In this document: in pieces, positions 51,586 through 64,000 of the stretch
How positions within the stretch are numbered: position 1 is the first letter of the stretch
Layout: every line of letters starts with the position of its first letter
Origin: Hawksworthiomyces lignivorus
Taxonomy: Eukaryota > Ascomycota > Sordariomycetes > Ophiostomatales > Ophiostomataceae
DNA: 64,000 bases
Direction of reading: 5' to 3'
Assembly: GCA_002917075.1 (NCBI GenBank)
Contig: NTMA01000119.1
Location: 90,460-154,459 of the forward strand
Program-made: the position numbers and the translations under genes
The notes under the pieces: generated by a model
The model's database searches: none
Told to the model about the DNA's origin: nothing
What the model saw: only the letters and a program-made list of their open reading frames with translations

Positions 51586-54500
51586 CCCCGTTGTTGCAGA
51601 CTTGATCTCCTTCCCCACGATAGAAACGATTTATGACCATAATTCATCTTGTTTTGTATTTTTTCCTCTCCACGATTTTATGTCTCGCTGCTCAAGCATG
51701 CCTTGTAATATTTAGATGTAGAGTCTCGCACGGCGAACGTTTCAAAGCACTGTTGCTGCGTAGCAAATTTCAGCAATGCATCGCTTGTGGCAGAAACGAT
51801 GTGACTGGCAAAATGAGCGATCTAAACCGTCGTATGAAGATTGCTGCTTATTCTCTGGGATATCACGCTTCTATAGGTGCCCTTATCGATGTTCAAGAGA
51901 CCGTCCAGAGCATAGATAATCTACATTTACATTTACGTTGCACCAGAGATACAAGTTCTTGGTAGTCAATTGTATACTTGATGTTAACCAGTGTGATATG
52001 GAAGCCCTTGTTCCCTTTCATCCAGACGTCAGTAAATGCGACTTGTATCTACACATTTCTGTAACAAAACAGCTTCCCTAGTCAGTACGCAGTGTTCTGT
52101 TAATGTTCGACTCAGTGGCCAACACGAAGACGCGTCGAGCAACGAGAAGGCTGTCCGTTGTCCCATAATCGAGCTTCGGTTTTCAACTACCGACGAGTTC
52201 TCATCTCGTCTCACGCCATGCCCAGGCCCACGTGTTTTGAGCATCGTCAGCTAACAATTGCTTCTAGCCAGGACGCTAGCCCAAGCCGGCGTCTCTACCC
52301 TGAGTATGATACAAACCGAAGGACCCGAGAGTCATTAGACGATGTGAAGACTTGACGGCACGGAACCGGTATCCTCTTGCATTCTAAAAGAAAATCATCC
52401 GCTCTTTTCTCTTGCCGTGTTGGTTCTTATTCAGCTTTTTCCACTTTTAGCTGCGCCTCTCCAGGGATCGTTCTGCAGGGTCCAGCCTTAGTCCTCAAGA
52501 CTATCGTGAACTTTTGCATGATCCCAACGGCAGAGCACGTTCCTGCCTTTCAACCCGGTGTGGGATTAGCACAGCGAACCACGGCCCATAGCATGGCGTA
52601 AAGGGCAAAGGCAAAACGGTCGCCGGGAGGCTGCCAAAACCCCGACATCCCGGCTCCCCATGCTAGAAGCTTAGCGGACCTCTCTCCTTAGATCAAAATG
52701 GCGAGATAGGAAACCCGAGAAAGAATCGGCAGAGCCAGAAATCATTCGTGTTAGCTAGCTTGGTCAACCGTTATGACCGTTTTGAATTTTGAGCTAGATG
52801 AATTGCGACGTGCGTGTGTGGGAGCAGAGCGCAGCCATGCCCTACTGCTATTCGGTCTCCCGAGGCAGGTTGGAGGCAATGCCACGGCAGGATTGCACTA
52901 AATTTGAACGTTGAAGCTATGAGACGAGCTAAAGCATCATGAAGTTTGCTGTTGGCGCACGGAAGCCACTGAGACGACGGCTTTTTGCATCAGACCACCA
53001 CACTGCCGCCCGCTTTCTGCCCCTTGCGGGTTGGCGTACTCCGTAAATTGGTATCCGAGTCGCCAAAACACAGCTTCAGCGTCGCAACTCCGACGAATGC
53101 GAGAAATTGTCCCAGCGTGTATGAAAGGGTAAATTTCCGACATATGACAGATGCGAAGAGGAAGTACGAAAAGAGAAAGGTTAAACACTATAGACAAGCA
53201 TTGCAGGAAACTCGTACGAGCTAATCTACAGCAGCTGCACGTCAGAAGTCTGGCCTGACCACACACAGCGTACCCCTGCTTCAGGGCTCTGATGATGGCG
53301 GCTCCGCTACGAATAGAGGCTGTAAACGTTAATGTCGAATGTAAAGCGGCACAATAGCGTTTTATCTTTCTTCTTGGCATATAGAATGAAAACGAACACA
53401 TTTTTTTGCGGTTTTTGTTGCTCGCCCGCTTATCTCGACGAGGAGATATCACGAGGACCACAAACGCGCATATTGCAACTGTTCTACTGCAAATGGAATA
53501 AATACCATCCTCGCGTAGAGTAAATGAGGCGATCGCAAATGCCGTAGAGGGTTAAATTAGGCAGACTGGTTCGGATGCTTCACCGACAGCGATAGGCCTG
53601 AACCACCACTGTACATCGTGCATCATGATATCAAGCACAGAAAACAATGACAGAATGACAGCTGGAAGTAATCAAAAGAGACGATCCATCAGGGTCCAAA
53701 AGTACACCTCTTATACGATCTTCAGGGTTCCTTCAGGGTCTATCTTGGACCCGGTGGTTCAACAAAATATTGTATATCAATGTTGAGAGATTAGCGACGA
53801 CAAAAACAGGGTTGATCATCGAAGCCTCACACCCAGTTTTCAGCATCTGCCTCTCGGGTATAATCTGTGGCCCTTTTCTCCTTACATCATGATAATTCTG
53901 GCTTCGCAATTGTGGCGTCTAGCGGAGTTGTCATTCTGTTCTTATTTTGCCTCTTTGACGCACAGGTTGCGCAAAGCTCTTTCTGAGCAGTCACGTAATC
54001 ACAACAAGCAATGGCCACAGCTTGCGCGTACTCTCCCACCATCCCATTCCATTCTTATATTTACGCAACACTTGCTCTGGCGGTGGGTGCAGCAGCAGTT
54101 TCCTTATCGACACACCCGGATGCGGGCTTGTCCTGGTGTAGTATGAGAACACCATCACTGGAGAATGGGGAAGTTCCTTTTGTGATCAGTCGGTGTAAAT
54201 GTATCTTCTCATTTGGAGGGCGGGGATGCCTGCCTTGCCTGCATGGGCTTTTGATTTGAAGAGAGAAACGGCGACCGTTTCTGGTAATGAACATCCATTG
54301 ATCTGCGGGATTGCATGGCCGCTCCCGGCAGGATTAATTAAGGTGGACATGTCACCAAGCACCAACACCTGGAAAAAGCTGTCCGTAGAAGCAGCTTGTC
54401 GAGATTACGTAGCCGGGTGGCAACAGACGTGAAGAGCAAAGGACGGCTCTTAGCAGAAGTAAAATGCAGATGCAGATGCAGATTGCTGGAGAGAATAGCT

Positions 54501-55599
54501 CTTGTACGGGACGGGAACGCTAACAAATGAATGAAAGAACAAAATTAACAGCCCGCTCGAAAACACCACGCCGAAATGCTCCGGTAACGGCAGATATCAT
54601 GATACTCAGTTTTCTCGGGTCTGACGTCGATGTCTGTTGGAGCTACCTGTTGAGGATAAGGAAGCAAACACCCAAAATGAGGCAAGTCTCGTGAAAGCAC
54701 GAGAATAACGGATAATGCCGGCTCATCTAATTGCATCCTTTTTACAGAATCGCTCTTTATCACGCTGTCTGGTCGACAAGCAATCGAGACGTTGCAATTG
54801 TCCAGCTCTCTCCAAGGACAGCAGGATAGCCTGTCGTGTCTTGGGTTGGTACGCGCCGCACACCTGCAGGCAAAATCAAGAGCTTTTCCTCATAAGATTA
54901 CAATCTTGCGTATTAAAAATCTGGGATAACCAATGATTGGAGTGACAACGAGCTGGTTCCTCAGAGTTTGTAGGTTACAAATCTCGCCAAAAAAGAAAAA
55001 TAATCGCTTGAACTTTTAATAACAGCATGCAGAAAGCCTTAATGAAACTCGTTTATTCCCCTGCCGCCGGCATCCTTCATCCTCCATCCAACCGGTGAAG
55101 GACGACTTAATGGATATGATTTGATGAGAGGATTTATTTATTTGTATCTTACAAGAGCAGATAGACACACACGACTGCTGCAGATGCAATGCACAATTTA
55201 GTTGCGTTGCATCCAGAGCTCTCTCTGTCCTTAATACTGTTTTGCGTACACAATCAACAGATTATGTATGAGTATTAGAGAGGGGCTTCAATGATGGACA
55301 ATTACTCGCCAAATTTCTTTGTACACTCTCGCCATATTGTTGAGTGGGCCGTTTCCGCACACCACCACTGTGGTCTTGGCTTATACCCATCATGCCCAAA
55401 CTTACCACGACTGCCTGCGGAGTACTGATACTGGCACTTTTTTTTTTGCCTGAGGATGATGGTGTGCACAGGTGGGCCAATAGCGCAAGTATTAAACGCA
55501 TCTCAAAAGAGAGGGCAGATAACTCCAGCGGCCGCAGAGCAAAATGAAAATTATTTGGTACTCGTACGAAGGAGTTATGTAAGAGGATGCGGTGAAGTG

Positions 55600-55643
55600 G
55601 AGATGGTCTCGAGATGGACTGGAGATGGTCTGGAGATGGAAAG
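55600..55643 (+). repeat. 11-bp tandem repeat, four copies
   Basis: Units start at 55600, 55611, 55622 and 55633 and share GAGATGGWCTS, the last diverging to GAGATGGAAAG. Confidence 0.85.
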
Positions 55644-55858
55644 GCAAAGCACACATTGTCCACACACTGGCTTCAGGGGTGTACAGATAACTTCGGCCAG
55701 ATTTGCTGCTAAGTTTTACCCTAGAGCATTTTGTTCCCTTTCCCTTTATTTTTCTTTGTCGATCACTTCTTTTTGGAGGGACTCCAGCAAAGCAGTCATT
55801 GCTTCCAGACCCCGTTCGATGTGGATCACAAAGGAGAAAGAGGGGCATAAAAAAAGGA

Positions 55859-55864
<6 letters not shown>

Positions 55865-55892
<28 letters not shown>
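55865..55892 (+). repeat. A-homopolymer of about 28
   Basis: An uninterrupted A run of about the same length as that at 29244-29271, here in gene-free DNA. Confidence 0.85.
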
Positions 55893-55893
<1 letters not shown>

Positions 55894-58800
55894 ACTGGCT
55901 TATGTACGCGAAGAATCGCACAGCAAGAATGTCTTAGTAACTAGGAACCAGCTCAAGAGAAGACAGAGGCTCTCTCATCAACATATCAACATACGAGTAG
56001 CAAATCGAGGCCTATCTCATCTGGTCGTTTAGATGCTTGCTAGATGTCTTTTTCCACCAAAAACTCCCTATAATGCTCTTTCACATGCCTCTGCCAACTG
56101 TACTCCGTATTCGACTACCTGCAAAATGTCACATTGCAGCATGCAGATACAGATAACGCCAGCTTGGCTGCAGCCGCTGGGTCCACGTTAGACCGTTAAT
56201 GGATTAACCGCCCACGGCTCCTTGGTCCTCATATTTTCCTTCTCTGTGGGTCTCATTGTACATGCAGCGGTGCAAAATGCAGTGACAGGTCCTGCACGGT
56301 TGAGATGTTTAAAAAATATCTTGCCTTCAACCCCTCAGCTTTCCCCCCGCTTCTTGTGCCTCTAATGCCTTACACTGGGGGTGAGGGCCTATCCGGTATT
56401 GTAGCGGGGAAAGGAAAAAGGGAGTAAACGAGGTAACCTACGAGCCTACCTCAACGTCGTACCTGTACGGTGACACCAAGAGAACAATCAGAAACGTGCC
56501 CTTATCTCTTGGGCTATTTAAAATAAGAACACTGCATTATATCTTGTCATCTAGAGCATTGCCACCGCTAAACGAGAAATGGAAAGTAGCCGGAAACTCT
56601 GAGCACGTATTATAGCGCCACCAGCTTTGCGAAGTAGCATACGACTGCCGGTACTCCGTTAGTGGAGACGGTCTTGCTTTGAAGAAATAATAGCCTTGTT
56701 CAGCAGCCTTTCCAAACATGAGATGTTTTCAAGGATGCCTGGCCGCTTCACACAAATAATTTTATTGCCGCTTACGCTAAAGCACTCCTGGTGTTCGAAG
56801 CGTCTGAAATTGTCGACGCATGTTAGACATGATAGGCATCCGGGATAATGGATATCTCACCCTGATGATTGCGGAAGAGTGGACACCAGGAGCACCTTCT
56901 CCGATTAAATTGTTACATGTACAGAACATTGATGCAACCAGAGCCTCTATTTTTGTACATGTGGTCTTTAATGCATTCCCCACCTCTTTCTCTTCCTTGA
57001 GATAGCTTTGGTCTTGTTGGATATGTTTTGCTTGGTTGCGTATGAGACCTAGTTGGTGTGCTACGACGAAAAGGTTTCTTTCTGTCTGTATTCGTCTCCC
57101 CTAGGGTACAAGAGAGAGGCAACGGCGGGGCAAAGGGGACCGTATAATCCCCAGTCATCACGCCGTGATCATCTCCGTTGCTTTCTCCGCATGCTTCTCC
57201 GCGTTTAACAATGCGACAGAGAACGTGATAAAGCGAGAAAGGAAGGCCTATCCGAAATAAGATACGAGCTGCTCGTTATCCTTGGCCAAACTTTTGAGAT
57301 ACTATTATACTTCATCTGTTCCATTCTGTTTCTCTGGCCTTTTCATATGCGGCGAGATCCACTTTGCCAGAATAGAGCCAAGATGGTCTACGCGAGAAAA
57401 GCAATTGGAGAGTGGATAAGCTGAAAATCTCCGTGTTTCTATGTAACTGTCAAGAAGCGGAAAGAAAAGTAAGACCGAGCATCACATGTAGAAATCATTT
57501 TGAGACCTTCCTGCGCGAGGCTTTTTTTGCTTCTTGGAAAGTTAAACAAGTATATTATTGAAGCCTTGGCTATTTGCCTTAAGGTACAATTGTGATGTAC
57601 GCCAAAAGACTCGGCAACATTATGGTTACTCCCACCCTCCCCCGCTTGGGAGGGAAGGGAAATGTTCGCCAGTCTGAAATGGTCTTCAGAGCCGGAAGTT
57701 CACCCCGATATTTTCACTTGAAAGGACTACAGGTATAAACCAATAGCCTCCATAGACCATATTCAGCCTTCTTAGAAGCCTCGTTCTTCTTACAGTACAT
57801 AAAGAATCTGTTAGACCCCGGCGGAAAAAGTGCCGTCTATGAGGAAAAGACGGATACCGACTCATACCAACGGAAGAGTAGCAACCCGTATTGGTACACT
57901 TTCCACATGTATCTGGCTTTGACCAAAAGTAGCCGAACGCACTCAAACTCCACAAGTTGGCGCAATTGGACGTGGGCATTTGTGGGGCAGTAGATATAAT
58001 ATTGTTGCTCATCTGCATGCTCAAGGAGGGTATGCGTAGTCCAAAGAGACAAAAATGACGAGCCGTCCTTGTATCAGAATAATGCTCTCTCGTACTAGCA
58101 TATTCTGAGGAAACACAATCGATGTAGAATGAGGAGGAGAGGAGGTGCGTGGCACCCATCATATGTTTATCCTGCAGCTTTAGACAGCCACACCTTGTCG
58201 TAGTCTGCTCCTTCATCAATGGCCCATCAAGACGTTCTCATGTATAGACCAGCAAGAAAACAGTCACTTGACTTCCCCAGACTTCTTTGACGTCTCATTC
58301 TTTTGTCGATCAATCCCAAAAATCCTCCACATCCTGGAAAGACCTTAGAGCTTCTCGGCGCCTCGCCCCTTTGACCAAAGTGATAGTAAGGATACCAAAC
58401 CCTGGGACAAGTCGACAAGTCAAAACGCACTGACAACTGCGCAGATAGCAAGGCCAGCTTCATTGTCTCAAAACAAGTGGCTTCGTTGCCTTCCTGGTCC
58501 CTCGAGGCTTTGAAATAGCACTGTAGCTTTCTGCCATCAGTCTGTCATTTTGCCGCTAATACTGACGTGTAGGCAAGAATTTGCGATATTTGACTGGAAA
58601 TATGTGGAGCTGACAACCACCGTATGCATATGCACACTGCCAAACAAGCCGCTTGAGGGGAAGCCTCTCTGCTAGACGCATATCGCCGCTAGAGTCGTAG
58701 AGACATTCAGAAATGTGTTTTTGTCGCGATGAATTCGGGTCACTTGACTACCTGTCTAAGTAGTTCATAGTAAATTTGGCAAGGGTAAGCTGGTGTCTGT

Positions 58801-61800
58801 GTGTCATATTTCCTCTGGGGTATATGGAAAAGGGAGAGCGATAGGACGAAGGGAGGGGGACGAGGATTGAAGAGGCTGGTTTGTGGCGCCTTGATTTCGA
58901 CTTTTGGCTTCGCCAAGTGGCTTGGAACCATAGCTATCCTTTTTTTGTTGATGCGATGGCAAGCGTAAATGTACTCCGCATTGCACTTCACTTTAGGTTC
59001 GTTATACTGTGTGCCATAGTGCAGCCGCAGATATTTGATGCAGTATCATGGAGTGCACAGGAGCTCCATCGCCAGCGTGTCAACATCGTGGATCCACATC
59101 CGAAAAAAGAAAGGGTCAAATGAACCAGGCCAGACAAGACCGCGCGATTCTGGCTGCTGCAATAGGTCCGCCTCCGCTCTAGCCGGTTCGCCAGAGTGTC
59201 ATTGGAAAGGTGCGGGAGAGAAATGCGGAGGCGGCTGCATAGGACGTTGCAGCAAAGGACAATGAGAAAAGGGCAAAATAAGGCTAGCAAGTGAGGAGAA
59301 AGATCGGTCAGATTCCAGATGAGATGCCAAAAGAAAAACACTCATCTCCAAGGCGGCAACAATACACGTATATCGATGGCATACAATGACACTACGAGAC
59401 TGAGCGTGCGCGCACACGGACGCTGTTTAGCCCCAGACCAATAACTGTAAGGAGGTAATTAGTCGCTCATACGGCTGGTCCAGTGATCACTGGTCGGCGA
59501 ACACCGACAGTCAAAAAAAGATAAGCCTCCCTCTGTTTCGTGCCTGAAAAGCAATTCTGTGGAGAGGCACTGTTCCAAATAGAGAGCGCCATCCAGCGAT
59601 GCGCTCTTTCACACCGCTTGTTGGAAATTAAGCCATTGTTTCTTCTCTGTGTGCCATGCTGCTTACGACGGCCTGTTGCTGGTGATCTTGTGAGAGTGGC
59701 TGTGAGATGTGATTTCCCACCTGTGTGGCTTGCGATCTGGCAGTGGCGAAATCTCTTCTTCCTTTCCTGTCCAAATTGCTACAGAAAAATGTGAAAGTAG
59801 GAAAGGGCAAACGATGTAGACAGGCCAATTGCGTGTGTGATTGGCCAATGGTCATTTGTCGGTGTGGAACGTGTAGGTCACCACCAGCTTGACTCAGACC
59901 ACGCTCAGCGCCCTGTGGCTTGCTGAATACAGTTCCTACCAAGCGCAAAGCCCTCGAAAAAGCGTGGTCAAAAAATCACCTGCCCATTCCCTCCTGCGCT
60001 ATGTTGCATACCTTTGGCGCGAACCAAGCTCCCAAATGTTTGTGGCTTTTGCTTGCTGCAATCTGCCTGGTTCCCATACACGTACAAGTACTATGTGCAT
60101 TTGATGATCGGTGGGCGGCTAATCGAGCAGCATCAGGCCAAAACCGAGCACCAACTTCATTTTTTGAACCCTTTGGAGCATAGAGATACATTTCTCTGCC
60201 TTTAATTGACAGAGCACTGTCTTCCGTTTTCTTCCCCTGGCCATTTCTTGTCAAAAGAAGAAGGAGGAAAAAAGAAAGCTCCTGCCTCCGCAAAATTTTC
60301 ATATTGATTATGGAGTAAGCAGTAACTGAACTCTTCTGTAAGCACCTTTCTCGTACGAGCTGCCCCCACCAATCTTTCTGCTGCAGGACACAACAAAACG
60401 GTGACCTAAAACAGAAAAGCTCTTTCAGTGGAAACCTGCGCGGCGTACGGAAAGCGTGCCATTTCCACCCCAATGGCACCGTAGTCTCAACGCAAAACCC
60501 AAGGCTGACAGGGAGGAGACGCAGGCTAGGCCGTTTTCGATTTGGGCAAGCAAGCTTGCGGCATTTTGCATAGCAAGCCTCCCACGCCCTAAAGACTCTA
60601 GAAGGGCATCATCAACACTAGAACTCTACTATCGGTTTCGAATGAGAGATAATTCAATATTACTTTTTGCTAATCATTTATCCCGTCTCTTATCTCTTGG
60701 GACAGGAAGTTTGGTCGTGTGACGAAGGAATAAGATACACAGCCATCATCAACCTATCCGCCGACGTCATGGAATCGAACCAAAATCAGAGATGAAGAAA
60801 ATAAAGCCAATCTTGTCCTGTCTAGTTTCGGTGAGCTACACGAAAGGCGCCTGGCGATGTGATTACAAGAAAATACGAGTGCGAACGCAATTCGGACAGG
60901 GAATGAGAAAATAGAGAAACAAGTACAGCTGGGATGGAGCAAGGGGGCTCATCCCAAGCTATCAAACTCAACAGGGGAGGGGTGAAGAAAGAACAACTAC
61001 GACTAGAAGCCGTTCTCAACAGAACTGGGCGAGGTAACGAGCACGGCAACGGAGGGCCACTTATACACTTATGCAAGGAATAGTATTATTATGCTTTCTA
61101 CGGCACACCAGCCTCAGATATCTTCAATCGTAAAAGCCACGCGTCTCAATGGTGTCTATCATATCTTGTTCTAAATGAAAAGCGCCATCAGCCTCTTATC
61201 TTTCATATTTTTTTTTTCTATCGAGAAGACGAATCTTTCAGGACGCATAAAATACTCAATTGCTCTTTAGCGGTGCAAGAAATAGCGCCTTGACGCCCGC
61301 GGCAGCGCAAAGGTAGAAAGCTATTGCTCAAAAGCACAGTTCCTAATACTCCATAAACAAAGGAATTCAGCGCTGCAGCAGTGCGACGCAGCTATTTTGG
61401 TGATGGCTATGTAGGATACGGGGCAGGCCCATAATTACACATAATAAAATAAAATAGTGCTATGTAAAGAACCAGAGCGCCCGATGCCACAGCAAAGCAA
61501 CGATCGCAGCGAGCAAGCGCACAAGAAGAGCGGGTCTTCAAATATCTAAGACGTCATTACGCATATCTCACATTTCCCCTTCGCGGACCTATTCTGCTTA
61601 CAAGGTTTTCTTTTTTTCTTTGATCTCGACATGAGCCACAACTCTTTACAATGCAGTCTATTTTTTTTATATGGTCTCTCTACGACTAGCTTACGCTAAG
61701 TCGAAACATCCAGGTGGTGAGAAAACGAGATTGCCCCAAAGCATACAAAATTCTTAAAGCCGTACGTTTTGTGAGCGAGTCTCTATTGGTGAGCAAGCAT

Positions 61801-61875
61801 GTTCCTTGAAACAACAGTGTAGTGAAGTGGTAAACGAAGAGACAAGTAAATATCTTAGCCCCATGGGGAGAGGGC

Positions 61876-61901
61876 TGGGTTAGAGCAAGCGCTCTAACCC
61901 A
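61876..61901. repeat. perfect inverted repeat, 11-bp arms, 4-nt loop
   Basis: Arm TGGGTTAGAGC, loop AAGC, then the exact complement. It has no following T run, so it does not look like an RNA polymerase III terminator; function unknown. Confidence 0.85.
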
Positions 61902-63938
61902 TGTAAATGGGAGAAAAAGCATGAAGGACATGCAATAGTCATGACTTCGATCACGAGAGCAGGAGGCATTTGGTGTTCACATCGGTTCGGAGTCATGCCA
62001 GACATCGCATGGTTCTAAGGTTTTACATTCCCTGGACTCGAAGCTGCGCTACTACCCATGTGCTGTGATCCATCTAGAAAAAGCTAGGAATCTAGGCAGG
62101 AGGCGACCACGATGAAAGCAGAAAGAATCGAGACGGAGAAAGGCTGGACACAAACACGGCAGAGCAGGTCATAGCTCTCTTTTGATGCAAATCTCTTACG
62201 TCCCTGTCTTATTTTTTACCACCTCCAAATCATATCGCACGAGAGCATGCCATTTGCAAACGTCTGGACTGCTCTACGCCAGTATCGACACGGAAGCAAG
62301 CTGTCTTAGAAATCTGCACATTTTCACGACCGACAGGAGCATTCCGATGACATGAATGTACCTAGCGCTAGCAGTACAGAGAAATTCATCAGGAAACTGG
62401 AACCATTTTTCCTGCACTGCTGTTTTTGTAGTTTCTACCTCTCCGGGATTGAGCAGCAGAGTCGCATGCTTTAGAGATCTGGTCCATCTCCTGCAACGAT
62501 AGCAACCCGCGGCGACCCTCACCAGCGGGGGATCGGAGGATATGGTCCAAGCCAGAGTAGCTTTCTGCACTTTTGATGTACTCCGCACGTCAAACGATGC
62601 AAAATAGAGAAGTGGCTGTTTTGACAGTGAATTCGGTGAATTTTTCAAATGTCTGCAGGACCTTTTCTCTGCTGTTCCGCGGATTGGCCCTATTTCTTAT
62701 TTTAGATTACCAAGTATGATAAATAACACCAAGCCAATCAAACATTTCAATACCAAGCAAAACACTTCACGTCGATGACGCCGCGATGAAGGATGCGGAT
62801 TTTGACGAACGACTCTTCCAAGACATGGGATTTAATGAGGGGGATGAAGAATTGCGCATGTGCGACTTGGCGTGCCGCCCCACCTTCTTTCATTCTCCTG
62901 ACAAAACATCCGACTTATCCATCGTACTTGCTTTCCATGATCTTCGAGGATTTTCTTGCGTTACTTTGATTAGTATTCGTATGAGCTCTTCTATTTTTTG
63001 TTCTTTCTTAATGCCTTTCTGTTTTTATTTTATTTCAACAAAACGTTCATTGTAGACTAAAGAAACCGTGTTCTTCCAAGTCTTTGGTACTCATTATTTG
63101 TTTTTCTCCTTGTTCGCAGGCTACAAGCTTTTCTGTTGCACATATTCTTCCTCGCTTTGGGGTTTTTCCGGCGCGGATTTTTCGTTAATGCTTAGGAACC
63201 CGAAGCTTAAGGATTGTATGGCACTTCTGTATCGTGGTTTTCTCTTCTTCTTTGTGTACGGTGGTCTACATACTACCAAGTGCGTTGCCAACTCAGCCAT
63301 GATCAAGTCGAGGCCAGCATTGAACAGACCAGCATCTAGGCTGACAAATTTGCCATTATCGGTAATTCTCAGAGAATGTCTACATTGACAAGCGTTTTAC
63401 CAAGAAAAATAAAAGGCAGACGTCCGTTTTTAGCGGCAGAGGAAGGAAATGTGCGTCCCAGAGTTCGGTCCTGGAATTTGGTGTGCGAAAAAACGGACGA
63501 GGACGGAAAAAAAGTGGGCAGAAAATATGACAGGTCGAAAACGGAAAGAAAACACACGCCCGGTGGTGCAGTAAGACAGAATTATTTATCAGTTTTTCTT
63601 TTACAGCCTTGCTTCAGAGACATTTCCCTAGCCACAATGTGCAAGGCTGTAAGTAAAGAATGTGGCGTAACTAGTTTTTAATTGGACAATTCAAGTTAGC
63701 TTTGCTGGTTCCGGCAGGCAGCTTAAGTTGAGAACGCTTTCGATGTACTGTAGCTCTACCCAGTTTGTTAGGCTTGCCCCTCTTTCCGTTTTTCTTATCT
63801 TCTCGATGCCGAAAAGAAGCTTGGACATCAAAACCAGTGGGGTGCCTATGTAACTCACCTCTCACACAGTGTATGACTGTACTTCATCCAGTTTCCTCCA
63901 GCCTTATCTCGCAAAGTCGCTTTCTTTGTGCTTTAGGT

Positions 63939-63940
<2 letters not shown>

Positions 63941-64000
<60 letters not shown>
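63941..64000 (+). repeat. T60 homopolymer at the window end
   Basis: 60 consecutive T run to the last base and may continue beyond it. It could be a sequence-end artefact, a real homopolymer, or the poly(A) tail of a minus-strand retroelement lying beyond the window. Confidence 0.95.

Larger units (their letters stand above)
51586..63940. other. 12.4 kb stretch without a convincing gene
   Basis: No frame longer than about 180 codons, and none with a recognisable domain. Contents: TACTCCGTA at 53037 and 56101, TACTCCGCA at 55416 (minus), 58972 and 62579, near-matches at 56653, an 11-bp tandem repeat (55600-55643), an A28 tract (55865-55892) and an 11-bp-arm hairpin (61876-61901). Weak frames at 51633-51965, 52937-53401 (minus), 57686-58216 (minus) and 62786-63055 are listed as rejected. 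No transposase or reverse-transcriptase motif was seen. Confidence 0.5.

Noticed and set aside
51633..51965. 110-codon frame with one hydrophobic segment, just after the polytopic membrane protein
   Set aside because: Separate from the upstream stop, no family, no splice link, codon use not coding-like; could be 3' UTR.
52937..53401. Minus-strand frame of about 154 codons
   Set aside because: Cys/Arg/Ser-rich mixture without domain, lies over a TACTCCGTA word; judged chance.
57686..58216. Minus-strand frame of 176 codons
   Set aside because: No recognisable segment, amino-acid mix typical of random AT/GC-balanced DNA, and no promoter or intron support.
59976..60480. Minus-strand frame of about 167 codons
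   Set aside because: Opens with GTG rather than ATG, no domain, random-like composition.
60760..60790. T-arm-like GGTTCGATTCC on the minus strand, suggesting a tRNA
   Set aside because: The flanking T stem pairs only partly and no matching acceptor or D arm lies at the right distance.
61876..61901. GGGTTA inside the hairpin as telomeric repeat
   Set aside because: Only a single unit, no tandem array.
62786..63055. 89-codon frame beginning with an acidic segment (MKDADFDERLFQDMGFNEGD)
   Set aside because: The first 30 residues look protein-like but the remainder is T-rich membrane-like noise; no splice partner found.

Overview
The window reads as nuclear DNA of a filamentous ascomycete (Pezizomycotina). 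The genes have short GT-AG introns of 57-144 bp. The set includes a PREG/Pho80-type cyclin, Atg17, Vam7, EB1/Mal3, a Ccc1-type iron transporter, a fungal-type Xaa-Pro aminopeptidase, a Zn2Cys6 factor remnant and secreted GH16, CE1 and peptidase G1-like proteins. The flavour of the housekeeping proteins suggests Sordariomycetes, perhaps Hypocreales; this is inference from recalled family resemblance and was not tested. I see no tRNA, rRNA, CRISPR or intact transposon.

Layout. 0-4.2 kb: Vam7 (vacuolar Qc-SNARE) and a four-exon EB1 homologue, both on the minus strand. 6.5-7.7 kb: a broken monocarboxylate-type transporter and a broken Zn2Cys6 regulator facing each other, both truncated at about position 7050. 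9.5-10.5 kb: a secreted peptidase G1-like protein. 12.6-16.6 kb: Xaa-Pro aminopeptidase and a Pho80/PREG cyclin. 17.9-18.4 kb: a possible small spliced gene. 21.0-24.8 kb: a ThDP-dependent enzyme with a long presequence, convergent with a GH16 glucanase. 27.3-35.8 kb: CE1 esterase, LigB/DODA extradiol dioxygenase, FAD monooxygenase and an MFS transporter, which together look like an aromatic-compound or plant-wall utilisation neighbourhood. 37-43 kb: a single-pass membrane protein, a Ccc1/VIT1 iron transporter and a large conserved-looking protein of unknown function. 44.6-51.6 kb: a small basic Cys/His-rich protein, Atg17 and a polytopic membrane protein. 51.6-64 kb: more than 12 kb without a convincing gene, ending in a run of 60 T.

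The genes are a mix of housekeeping functions (membrane fusion, microtubule plus ends, phosphate signalling, autophagy, iron storage) and accessory secreted or catabolic functions; there is no bacterial-style operon structure. The most striking unexplained signals are a 9-mer word (TACTCCGTA and its TACTCCGCA variant) scattered through the intergenic DNA far above chance, three CACGTG boxes within 36 bp upstream of the ThDP enzyme, and two genes (the dioxygenase and the aminopeptidase) that pair a weak-context upstream ATG encoding a targeting or anchor segment with a strong-context in-frame ATG at the canonical start. Exon coordinates were worked out by hand from splice consensus and reading phase, and each multi-exon CDS closes in frame.
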